6,125 nucleotides of DNA. It comes from an uncultured Bacilli bacterium (lineage in GTDB: Bacteria; Bacillota_I; Bacilli_A; RF39; UBA660). Shown here piece by piece: positions 1 through 5,250 of the stretch (its first letter is position 1; the number at the start of each line of letters is the position of its first letter). A program made the translations under genes and the position numbers. Below the pieces are notes generated by a model. That model had not been told where the DNA came from. It ran no database searches and saw only the letters and a list, made by a program, of their open reading frames with translations. The stretch lies in assembly GCA_947629395.1 (NCBI GenBank), contig CANRDQ010000052.1, positions 1 to 6,125 on the forward strand, written 5' to 3'.

Positions 1-971
1 ACACTTATATACCAAAAGATAAAGCACCTATAATCGTTATTAATATAGAAACAGATCCTATCTTAATAGATATTAATATTCATCCTACTAAAATGGATAT
101 TAAGTTTTCCAAAGATAAAGAGTTATATGATTTAATTCAAAAAACTATAACTAAACAATTAGAAAGATTATTATTAATACCTAATATTACCGTAAGAGAT
201 GAAGAAAGTATTAAGGATATTGAAAGTCAAACAAATGATGAAGTTAAAGTAGAACTTCCACCACTGGAAGAAAAAGAAGAAGAGACAGAAGAGAAAAGTC
301 CTGAATATGAGGAATTAACTTTAAATTTTGATGTAGCTGAAGATAATGATAATTCAGTTCTAGAATCAGAAAATAGTGATAATAGTCGTATTAAAAAACT
401 TATACCTAAAGGTATTGTTCATATGACTTATATTATTGCGGAAAACGAAGATGGTATGTATGTTATCGATCAACATGCTGCCGCTGAAAGAATTAATTAT
501 GAAAAATATTTAAAAGGTATGAGTCAAGAAACCAATACAGTAATAGACCCCTTAATACCAATTAAGATAGAACTTCCTAATAATGAATTTATAATGGTAA
601 GAGAACACTTAAATATGTTAGAAAGTATTGGTATTAAAGCTGAAGAGTTTGGTAATAATACTTTCATTGTAAGAAGTCATCCTACTTGGTTTTTAGAGGG
701 TTATGAAAAAGAATCTCTTAAAAAAATATTTGAACTTATCGCTACGAAAGAAGAATTTTCAAAAGAGAAATTTATTGAAAAGACAGCCATAACTTTAGCG
801 TGTCGTATGTCTATTAAAGCTAATGATTATATAAGTTTTGATGATATGCAATATTTACTTGATACCTTAAGAGCTTGTGATAATCCTTTTACGTGTCCTC
901 ATGGAAGACCTACTATTATCACTTATACAATTTATGATTTAGAAAAACTATTTAAAAGAGCTATGGACTAG
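1..971 (+). CDS. mutL: DNA mismatch repair protein MutL, 3' part (5' end outside window)
   Basis: MutL links mismatch recognition by MutS to strand nicking and removal in the cytoplasm. The frame is open from base 3, so the ATG at 93 is internal: the codons before it encode the end of the N-terminal ATPase region, with the hallmark INIHPTKMDIKFS at about 78-113 (compare NVHPxKxEVRF in the family). An acidic, low-complexity linker follows (about 200-390). The C-terminal dimerisation/endonuclease domain then carries DQHAAAERINYE (468-503), fitting the metal-binding DQHAxxExxxxE motif, ACRMSIK (798-818), CPHGRP (894-911) and a terminal FKR. These motifs mark a nicking-competent MutL of the methyl-independent type found in most bacteria, unlike that of E. 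coli. The GHKL ATP-binding motifs lie upstream of the window. The TAG stop overlaps the ribosome binding site of miaA, so the two genes are probably co-transcribed and coupled. Confidence 0.97.
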   Translation, partial: TYIPKDKAPIIVINIETDPILIDINIHPTKMDIKFSKDKELYDLIQKTITKQLERLLLIPNITVRDEESIKDIESQTNDEVKVELPPLEEKEEETEEKSPEYEELTLNFDVAEDNDNSVLESENSDNSRIKKLIPKGIVHMTYIIAENEDGMYVIDQHAAAERINYEKYLKGMSQETNTVIDPLIPIKIELPNNEFIMVREHLNMLESIGIKAEEFGNNTFIVRSHPTWFLEGYEKESLKKIFELIATKEEFSKEKFIEKTAITLACRMSIKANDYISFDDMQYLLDTLRACDNPFTCPHGRPTIITYTIYDLEKLFKRAMD

Positions 972-981
972 GAGGAATATT

Positions 982-1866
982 ATGTTACCAATCATTGTTA
1001 TAGTTGGACCAACAGGAGTAGGTAAAACTAAAATGTCAGTAGAATTAGCTAAATTATTAAAAGGAGAAATTATTAATGCTGATTCTATGCAAGTTTATCG
1101 TAATTTAAATATTGGTACCGCTAAAATTAAAGAAGAAGAAAAAGAAGGTATTCCCCATTATTTATTTGATATTAAAAATGTAGATGAAGATTATACTATC
1201 TTTGATTATCAAAAAGATGCTAGAAAGAAGATTGAAGAAATTAGAGAAAGAGGACACGTTCCTATTTTAGTAGGAGGAAGTGGACTTTATATTAAAGCCG
1301 CTTTATTTGATTATAAATTTAAAGCCGAAGAATCTCTAAAAAATGAGTATAATGACCTTACCAATGAAGAAATCTTGAATAAAATAAAAGAGTATGATGA
1401 ATCATGTAATATCCATGTTAACAACAGAAAACGTTTAGTTAGAACTTTACAGATTTTAGAATCTGGAGAAGAATTAATCAAAGAAAAAGATCCTTTAATC
1501 TATGATGCTGTATTTATTGGATTAACTACTGATAGAGATATTTTATATAAACGAATTAATGAAAGAGTTTTAGAAATGTTTGATGAAGGTTTAGAACAAG
1601 AAGTAAATTTATATAAAGATAAATTGACGGAATATAAATCTTTAAAAACAGGAATTGGTTATAAAGAATTTATTCCTTATTTTACAGGTGATATTACCCT
1701 TGATGAAGTTAAAGAACTAATTCAAAAAAACTCTCGTCATTATGCCAAAAGACAATATACCTTTTTTAATCACCAAATGGATGTTAAATGGTTTGATGTA
1801 AATTTAAAAAAATTTGAAAAAACTGTTAAAATGGTGTATAATTATATAACTTTGTTGGACAAGTAA
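982..1866 (+). CDS. miaA: tRNA dimethylallyltransferase MiaA
   Basis: MiaA transfers the dimethylallyl group of DMAPP to N6 of A37 in tRNAs that read UNN codons, the first step toward ms2i6A, which stabilises codon-anticodon pairing. The 294-residue protein starts with a P-loop GPTGVGKT (residues 9-16). It continues with DSMQVYR (34-40, with the catalytic Asp34), GTAK (45-48), HYLFD (59-63) and VGGSGLY (97-103). The C-terminal part has TGIGYKEF and RHYAKRQYTFF, the usual YAKRQ-T-F region. It is about 20 residues shorter than the Bacillus protein (my recollection), with a compact inserted helical domain. The ATG is supported by AGGAGG at 970-975, which overlaps the mutL stop codon. The mutL-miaA order is conserved in many bacteria. 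A promoter for the next gene is embedded in the last 55 bases of this one. Confidence 0.98.
   Translation: MLPIIVIVGPTGVGKTKMSVELAKLLKGEIINADSMQVYRNLNIGTAKIKEEEKEGIPHYLFDIKNVDEDYTIFDYQKDARKKIEEIRERGHVPILVGGSGLYIKAALFDYKFKAEESLKNEYNDLTNEEILNKIKEYDESCNIHVNNRKRLVRTLQILESGEELIKEKDPLIYDAVFIGLTTDRDILYKRINERVLEMFDEGLEQEVNLYKDKLTEYKSLKTGIGYKEFIPYFTGDITLDEVKELIQKNSRHYAKRQYTFFNHQMDVKWFDVNLKKFEKTVKMVYNYITLLDK
1814..1842 (+). promoter_or_regulatory. SigA-type promoter inside the 3' end of miaA, for the broken HAD gene
   Basis: TTGAAA (1814-1819) and TATAAT (1837-1842) are separated by exactly 17 bases, five of six and six of six matches to the housekeeping consensus. Transcription would start near 1849, giving a leader of about 38 bases before the ATG at 1887. 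It is the best-scoring promoter by eye in the window. It now drives only an eight-codon frame and the truncated HAD remnant. Prediction from sequence only. Confidence 0.7.
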
Positions 1867-1870
1867 TCTG

Positions 1871-1913
1871 AAAGGGGAGTTGTCGTATGAATACATATAA
1901 AAATTTAAAATAG
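1871..1913 (+). other. Orphaned ribosome binding site and start codon with an 8-codon frame (likely old start of the HAD gene)
   Basis: AAAGGGGAG (1871-1879) lies seven bases before ATG at 1887, a strong translation start by the standard of the neighbours. The frame reads MNTYKNLK and stops at TAG 1911-1913. The signals have the form and place expected for the HAD gene that resumes at about 1991. I infer that they are what remains of its true start after the intervening N-terminal coding sequence was lost. Bases from 1888 on also read as coding sequence on the minus strand (ATPase fragment), so the exact junction is blurred between about 1885 and 1900. A genuine leader peptide cannot be excluded, but nothing supports one. 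Confidence 0.5.
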
Positions 1914-2004
1914 GTTCATTTGTATCTTTTGGTTTTTCTTTCATCGTTTCCTCTAAAGCCGGTTCATAGGAAAAAGCAAGTCCGGCAAAAGTGTCCATTA
2001 TCAC
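1888..2004 (-). pseudogene. Fragment of a P-type cation-transporting (Ca2+-type) ATPase, C-terminal transmembrane region, reverse orientation
   Basis: Read on the minus strand from 2004, the sequence encodes IMDTFAGLAFSYEPALEE, then MKEKPKDTNEPILN and FYMYS. This matches the conserved stretch of calcium-type P-ATPases in which the N-(I/L)-I-M-D-T helix is followed by an E-P short loop, MK-KP and an N-E-(P/S)-I-(I/L)-N-x-YM segment before the last helices. Codon choice on this strand looks like real coding DNA. Only about 39 codons are present: upstream it merges into HAD coding sequence at about 2005, and downstream it runs into the miaA 3' region at about 1887. There is no ribosome binding site before the GTG at 2004, so it is not a gene in its own right. 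The family assignment is from remembered motifs; a protein search would settle it. It could be an inserted fragment, a deletion-inversion scar or an assembly chimera. Confidence 0.72.
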
Positions 2005-2620
2005 TGTAAATGGAGCCGAAGTATTTGATATGGCTAATCAACAAACTATATATGCTTCTAGTTTAGATAAAGAGTATATATATGAAATACTTGAATATTG
2101 TTATGAAAAAGATATCAGAGTAGCGCTTACTACTGGTACTTGTGATTATGTAACTAAAGATGTTAGAAGTGAGATTGATATTTTATTGCCAAGAGATAAT
2201 TATAAAGAAGTATTAGAGGATGCTACTATTATTCAATGTATGTTTTGTGATTATAGAATGGATGTTATGAACGAGTTAAAAGAGAAAGTCAAAAAAGATG
2301 ATGTTCTTTGTATTGTAAATGCCCAAAAAGGAGATGTTGATCCTACTCGTGATTATTGGTTCTGTATCGCTAATAAAACAGTTTCTAAAGGAAATGGGTT
2401 AAAGTTTTTAGCGCAACATTTAAAGGTACCAATGGAAAATACTATCGCTATTGGTAATGAAAAAAATGATATTTCTATGTTTGAAGCCGCTAGTGTTGGT
2501 GTAGCGATGGGAAATGCTAATGACTATGTTAAATCATATGCTAATTTTATAACTAAAAGTAATGAAGAAGATGGAGTAGCTATCTACTTAGAAAATAAAT
2601 TAAAGAATCAAGAATTATAA
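1991..2620 (+). pseudogene. HAD-superfamily (Cof/YidA-type) phosphatase, 5'-truncated
   Basis: Intact Cof/YidA-type proteins are about 270-290 residue cytoplasmic phosphatases acting on sugar phosphates or similar small phosphoesters. Here 209 residues remain. They begin at the IITVNGAEVFD strand, which normally lies about 75-85 residues into the protein. The cap domain follows, then motif III (Lys in VSKGNGLKF) and motif IV GNEKND (2453-2470), and AAVGVAMGNA-like and TKSNEEDGVA segments typical of YidA relatives. Motif I (the DxDGT nucleophile) and motif II (S/T) are absent, so catalysis should be abolished. Motif IV has Asn where most members have GD. The GTG at 1991 has no ribosome binding site before it, and the frame is open only back to TAG 1967. 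The missing 5' end is replaced by a reverse ATPase fragment, while a promoter and start site survive upstream. The gene ends in its own terminator. Confidence 0.85.
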
Positions 2621-2636
2621 ATTGGTTCTTTTTTTT
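2602..2636 (+). terminator. Intrinsic terminator of the HAD remnant
   Basis: AAAGAATCAA (2602-2611) pairs with TTGGTTCTTT (2622-2631) in a ten-base-pair stem with one G-U pair and a ten-base loop. A run of eight T (2629-2636) follows the last C of the stem. The 5' arm is inside the coding sequence and the stop codon TAA (2618-2620) sits in the loop. The stem is AU-rich but has the right shape. It separates the mutL-miaA-HAD transcript from the ylb block. Confidence 0.7.
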
Positions 2637-2668
2637 GACAAATTTCATATATATAAGTAGGTGGTAAT

Positions 2669-3028
2669 ATGTCAAAAGAAGCATTTAAAAGTTTTGTCCG
2701 TCAACATCCAGAACTCTCTCATCATGTAATGAAAAACAACGTTACTTGGCAACAGTTTTATGAATTATATGATTTATATGGAGAAGATAATAGTGTCTGG
2801 AATGATTATTTTAATACTAGTGAAGAAACAAGTCTTACTACTAGAGAAAATGCTATGGGAGAACTTATTAAGATGATAAAAAATGTAGATTTAAAATCAG
2901 TCCAAAAAACAGTAGGAAATCTTCAAAAAACTTTAGGGTTACTTCAAGATTTAGGTATAGGAAGTACAGCTGCTAATGTAGAAAGACCTTATGAGCCTAG
3001 ACCAATGTATAGGTATTTTGAAGACTAA
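2669..3028 (+). CDS. ylbD: YlbD family protein (annotated as spore-coat-related in Bacillus)
   Basis: The 119-residue protein starts with FKSFVRQHPELSHHV, then TWQQFYELYDLYGEDNSVW. This fits the YlbD signature, in which a helical F-x-x-FV-x-x-HP segment is followed by a W-Q-x-x-YE-x-x-LYGE-D block. Residues about 65-100 form an amphipathic helix (KMIKNVDLKSVQKTVGNLQKT), and the tail is Pro/Tyr/Arg-rich. There is no signal peptide or membrane segment, so it should be cytoplasmic or peripheral. In B. subtilis the homologue is listed as a putative coat protein with no known biochemical role. The start is supported by AGGTGGTAAT just before the ATG, resembling the 3' end of 16S rRNA complement. 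Its TAA shares one base with the ATG of ylbE, so the two are translationally coupled. The 48 bases upstream, after the terminator, contain TTGACA but no well-spaced -10. Confidence 0.85.
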   Translation: MSKEAFKSFVRQHPELSHHVMKNNVTWQQFYELYDLYGEDNSVWNDYFNTSEETSLTTRENAMGELIKMIKNVDLKSVQKTVGNLQKTLGLLQDLGIGSTAANVERPYEPRPMYRYFED

Positions 3029-3249
3029 TGACTGTAGATGCACAATTTTATATAAAAAATAATCCTAATATATATAGGTTCTTAAGAGAAAATTCTTACT
3101 GGTATAAATATCTAAATCGTGATTCCAACACCATGAGAGAATTAGAAAGTGAAATGAAAAAGAAATATAAGTTAACTACTAAAGATAAAGTTGAAAAACT
3201 ATCTAACAATTTACAAATGATTTCCCAAGTTTTAGAAGCCTTAAAATGA
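3028..3249 (+). CDS. ylbE: YlbE-like protein
   Basis: This 73-residue protein opens with DAQFYIKNNPNIYRFLRE and NSYWYKYLNRD, matching the YlbE-like family pattern V-x-x-Y-(I/L)-x-x-NP-x-(I/L)-x-x-F-(I/L)-R-x-x-P-x-W-Y-(R/K)-x-L-x-R. A Lys/Glu-rich helical segment follows, and then KLSNNLQMISQVLEALK, a likely coiled-coil or dimerisation helix. The family function is unknown. It has no membrane segment. It overlaps ylbD by one base (TAATG) with only a weak AGG upstream at 3011-3013, so translation is probably coupled to ylbD. Tight linkage to ylbD in this order is known in Bacillus and suggests that the two proteins act together, which is inference. TGA is used as its stop codon. Confidence 0.85.
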   Translation: MTVDAQFYIKNNPNIYRFLRENSYWYKYLNRDSNTMRELESEMKKKYKLTTKDKVEKLSNNLQMISQVLEALK

Positions 3250-3260
3250 CTTCTTTTTTT
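3234..3260 (+). terminator. Weak possible terminator after ylbE
   Basis: AGAAG (3234-3238) can pair with CTTCT (3250-3254), and seven T (3254-3260) follow. The stem is only five pairs with an eleven-base loop, so it is marginal. It is listed because of the T-run and because a new promoter seems to start directly after it. Confidence 0.3.
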
Positions 3261-3266
3261 CTTAAC

Positions 3267-3295
3267 TGTACAAACTACTATAATTTTGGTATCAT
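3267..3295 (+). promoter_or_regulatory. Probable promoter for ylbF-rsmD
   Basis: Two -10-like elements lie side by side. One is a perfect TATAAT at 3279-3284 with only T-rich sequence at the -35 distance. The other is an extended element TGgTATCAT (3287-3295) with TGTACA (3267-3272) 17 bases before its hexamer. Either would start transcription shortly before the ribosome binding site AAGGTGAT at 3303-3310. Which one is used cannot be decided from sequence. Confidence 0.45.
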
Positions 3296-3314
3296 AACAA
3301 GTAAGGTGATATAG

Positions 3315-3614
3315 ATGAATGACTTATATTTATATTTAGATAAAGTAAAAAAAGAATTAGATGAAAGCCAAGTAATAAAAGATTATGAAGAATCTAAAAA
3401 AGCGGTATTTGAAAATAAAGAATTAATTGCGTTAATTAATAAGTATCATGATACTTTAAGTGATTCTTTAAAAAAAGAAATATATGAATATAAAGAATTT
3501 GTAGAATATAAACAAAAAGAGAATGAAGTTAATTTTTTAATTTTAAGTATTAATCAAATATTAAAAGAAATAACTGGTAAAAGAGGTGGATGCAGTGAGA
3601 GTCATAAGTGGTAA
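3315..3614 (+). CDS. ylbF: YlbF/YmcA family regulator, short form
   Basis: In B. subtilis YlbF acts with YmcA and YaaT in a complex (Y-complex) that promotes RNase Y-dependent mRNA maturation and influences competence, biofilm formation and sporulation. This 99-residue protein is almost entirely helical and charged. It shows the Com_YlbF pattern: ESQVIKDYEESKKAVFENKEL, then I-N-K-Y-H and a second long helix to about residue 88. AAGGTGAT (3303-3310) four bases before the ATG fixes the start. It is about 50 residues shorter than B. subtilis YlbF (149 aa, from memory) and lacks its long Cys/Gly-rich tail, keeping only RGGCSESHKW with one Cys (residue 93). The end overlaps the rsmD start by 20 bases. 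The assignment rests on the helical pattern and on its position between ylbE and rsmD. Which partners it has here is unknown. Confidence 0.78.
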   Translation: MNDLYLYLDKVKKELDESQVIKDYEESKKAVFENKELIALINKYHDTLSDSLKKEIYEYKEFVEYKQKENEVNFLILSINQILKEITGKRGGCSESHKW

Positions 3615-4134
3615 ATATAAAGGGAGTATTTTAGAAGGAGATAAGATTGATGGGACTAGACCAACTATAGCTAGAGTAAAGGAATCAGTTTTTGCGACTA
3701 TTCAAAATAAAATTCCTAATAGTATAGTTTTAGATTTATTTGCGGGAAGTGGTTCTTTAGGTATTGAAGCTCTTAGTATGGGAGCTAAGTTTTGTTATTT
3801 TATTGACCATCAAAAAGCAGCCTATAATGCTTTAAACAGGAATATATCTAAATTAAAAATAGCTAAAGATGTGAAAATAATAAAAAGTGATTTTAGTAGT
3901 TTTTTAAAACAGACTAAAGAGAAATTTGATATTATTTTTTTAGATCCTCCTTATGATAGTGATTATATAAAGAGAAGTTTAGATTTAATTCTTTCTGAAG
4001 ATTTACTACAAGAAGAAGGTATTATTGTTTGTGAAACTTCTGATTTAAATAAAGTTCCAGAATATGATAAATTAACTGTTTTAAAGAATAAAAAATATGG
4101 AGATAAATATATAGTTATCTTAGAAAAAGTGTGA
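3595..4134 (+). CDS. rsmD: 16S rRNA (guanine(966)-N(2))-methyltransferase RsmD
   Basis: RsmD uses S-adenosylmethionine to methylate N2 of G966 (E. coli numbering) in 16S rRNA during small-subunit assembly. The protein opens with MRVISGKYKG, the usual RVI-(S/A)-G family start. TRPT (residues 21-24) follows, then the SAM-binding motif DLFAGSGSLG (47-56) and the catalytic motif DPPY (117-120), with EEGIIVCE further on. I chose the GTG at 3595 over the in-frame GTG at 3586 for two reasons: AGAGGTGG at 3582-3589 lies five bases before 3595, and the resulting N-terminus matches the family start exactly. The product is then 179 residues, close to the family norm. The start lies inside the ylbF tail, so translation is probably coupled. 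In Bacillus coaD normally follows; here a pilin-like gene does. The TGA stop overlaps the next promoter. Confidence 0.96.
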   Translation: MRVISGKYKGSILEGDKIDGTRPTIARVKESVFATIQNKIPNSIVLDLFAGSGSLGIEALSMGAKFCYFIDHQKAAYNALNRNISKLKIAKDVKIIKSDFSSFLKQTKEKFDIIFLDPPYDSDYIKRSLDLILSEDLLQEEGIIVCETSDLNKVPEYDKLTVLKNKKYGDKYIVILEKV

Positions 4135-4140
4135 TATAAT
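4132..4140 (+). promoter_or_regulatory. Extended -10 promoter for the pilin-like gene
   Basis: TGATATAAT is a perfect extended -10 element (TG-N-TATAAT). Its TG is part of the rsmD stop codon. No convincing -35 hexamer is found 16-18 bases upstream, which extended -10 promoters can tolerate. Transcription would start near 4147, about 20 bases before the ATG and just before the ribosome binding site. No terminator separates it from rsmD, so some readthrough is likely. Confidence 0.55.
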
Positions 4141-4167
4141 TACTTTAAGATAAAAGGTGGCTACAAA

Positions 4168-5235
4168 ATGAAATTGAATGAAAAAGGGTTTGCGATTTCG
4201 ACAATTTTATATGGTATTTTGTTAGTAGCGGTAATGGTTATTGCTTTACTTATGAGTACGGCGGCTTTTAATAGAAAGACAACTGTAGATTTTGTTAAGT
4301 CAGTAGAAGAAGAACTAAATCAAACTGCCGATGCTTATATTCCTAGTGGGACAATCACTAAAACTATAAATAGTCAATTTGAAAAGTGGGAAGCTCCTAA
4401 AACAGGATACTATCGAATTACTTTATGTGCTAGAGGTGGAGATTGTACTAGTGGGGCGATATATTTAGTAGTAAGACAAAAACTATACTTTTTTAAACCG
4501 ACAAATGGAGCGGTTGATGTTAGATTGACTTCAAGTAGTGAAAGTTATTCTGATTATAGTGTATCTAACAGTAGAAATAGTATTATAATGTCAGCTAGTA
4601 CTTCTAGTGGGTCTAGTTATATATCTGGGCATCCAGGAATGAAGAGTCCTACTTCTAAAACAAGTGATTCTATCCGTAGTGGAGCAGAACAAACTTTACA
4701 TTATTCAGGAAGATATTTTATTGATACCGAAATAATAAATGGTTCTTCGAAAACATACGCTAATATAACATTTTTAAATAATATCGTTAATATAGAATCA
4801 TTTAGAGAGCCAAATTTAGCTAATGTTCGTTTTGTTAAAGATTGTATTTGGTCAGAGCCAGGTAATAATAGTTGGGCGGAAATATATGTTATGTCTAATG
4901 GTATGAATATAGCCGCCGGTAGAGCTCTTTCTGCTGAAGGGGCTGTATATAATTCTGAAGAATTAACTTATTTAACTAATAATGATAAAACAGACTATAA
5001 AGTTTTAAATAAAGCTACTTGTATCACTGTAGATGTAGGTAGAAATATGACAGGTAATGGTTATTATAATATTGATGCTGTAGGAGTTTATCATGATCAA
5101 AATTCTCAACATGATATATCAGTATCAGATAATGGAACAGATTTTTATCCTGCTCCACAGCCTATTGCCATTGGTAATGGACAAGGTTCTATTACAAAAG
5201 CTTTTAGATTTGAAAAAGATCCAAACTTTAATTAA
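4168..5235 (+). CDS. Type IV prepilin-like surface protein with C-terminal discoidin-like (F5/8 type C-like) domain
   Basis: The 355-residue protein begins MKLNEKGF, a short charged leader with Gly7-Phe8 as a prepilin peptidase-type cleavage site. A hydrophobic helix (about 8-34, AISTILYGILLVAVMVIALL) follows, so it should be exported and anchored like a pilin or pseudopilin. The usual Glu at mature position 5 is Thr12. Residues about 66-205 form a Gly/Ser/Tyr-rich beta region with FEKWEAPKTGYYRITLCARG, IYLVVRQKLYFF, YISGHPG and HYSGRYFIDTEI. This resembles the glycine-rich surface domains that start W-x-(A/V)-P-x-TGYY. Residues about 219-330 look like a discoidin fold: VRFVKDCIW, NSWAEIYV, MNIAAGRAL, TCITVDVG, IDAVGVYH and DISVSDNGTDF. 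Such domains often bind glycans or phospholipids. The four Cys residues are 87, 93, 226 and 285. AAAGGTGG (4153-4160) supports the start. A role as an adhesin or glycan-binding surface protein is inference; no pilus assembly gene is in the window. Confidence 0.8.
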   Translation: MKLNEKGFAISTILYGILLVAVMVIALLMSTAAFNRKTTVDFVKSVEEELNQTADAYIPSGTITKTINSQFEKWEAPKTGYYRITLCARGGDCTSGAIYLVVRQKLYFFKPTNGAVDVRLTSSSESYSDYSVSNSRNSIIMSASTSSGSSYISGHPGMKSPTSKTSDSIRSGAEQTLHYSGRYFIDTEIINGSSKTYANITFLNNIVNIESFREPNLANVRFVKDCIWSEPGNNSWAEIYVMSNGMNIAAGRALSAEGAVYNSEELTYLTNNDKTDYKVLNKATCITVDVGRNMTGNGYYNIDAVGVYHDQNSQHDISVSDNGTDFYPAPQPIAIGNGQGSITKAFRFEKDPNFN

Positions 5236-5250
5236 CTTGGATCTTTTTTT
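5213..5250. terminator. Bidirectional intrinsic terminator between convergent genes
   Basis: AAAAAGATCCAA (5213-5224) pairs perfectly with TTGGATCTTTTT (5237-5248) in a twelve-base-pair stem with a twelve-base loop. A T-run (5244-5250) follows on the plus strand, and five A (5213-5217) give a shorter T-run on the minus strand. The stop codons of both convergent genes lie in the loop and its edge, so one hairpin serves both transcripts and both C-termini are encoded inside it. Confidence 0.85.

Noticed and set aside
93..95. ATG at 93 as a gene start
   Set aside because: The same frame is open to the window edge and encodes conserved MutL sequence before this codon, and no ribosome binding site precedes it.
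1804..2004. A 66-codon minus-strand open frame over the miaA end
   Set aside because: The first ~39 codons are ATPase-like but there is no ribosome binding site, and the rest is the antisense of miaA. It is reported as a fragment, not as a gene.
2635..2657. TTGACA (2635-2640) followed by TATAAG (2652-2657) as a promoter for ylbD
   Set aside because: The spacing is 11 bases, far from the usual 16-18, and no acceptable hexamer lies at the right distance. The TTGACA partly comes from the terminator T-run. A ylbD promoter may still exist here, but I cannot place it.
3586..3594. GTG at 3586 as the start of rsmD
   Set aside because: It lies inside the ribosome binding site AGAGGTGG and would add three residues before the conserved RVISG start; GTG 3595 fits both signals better.
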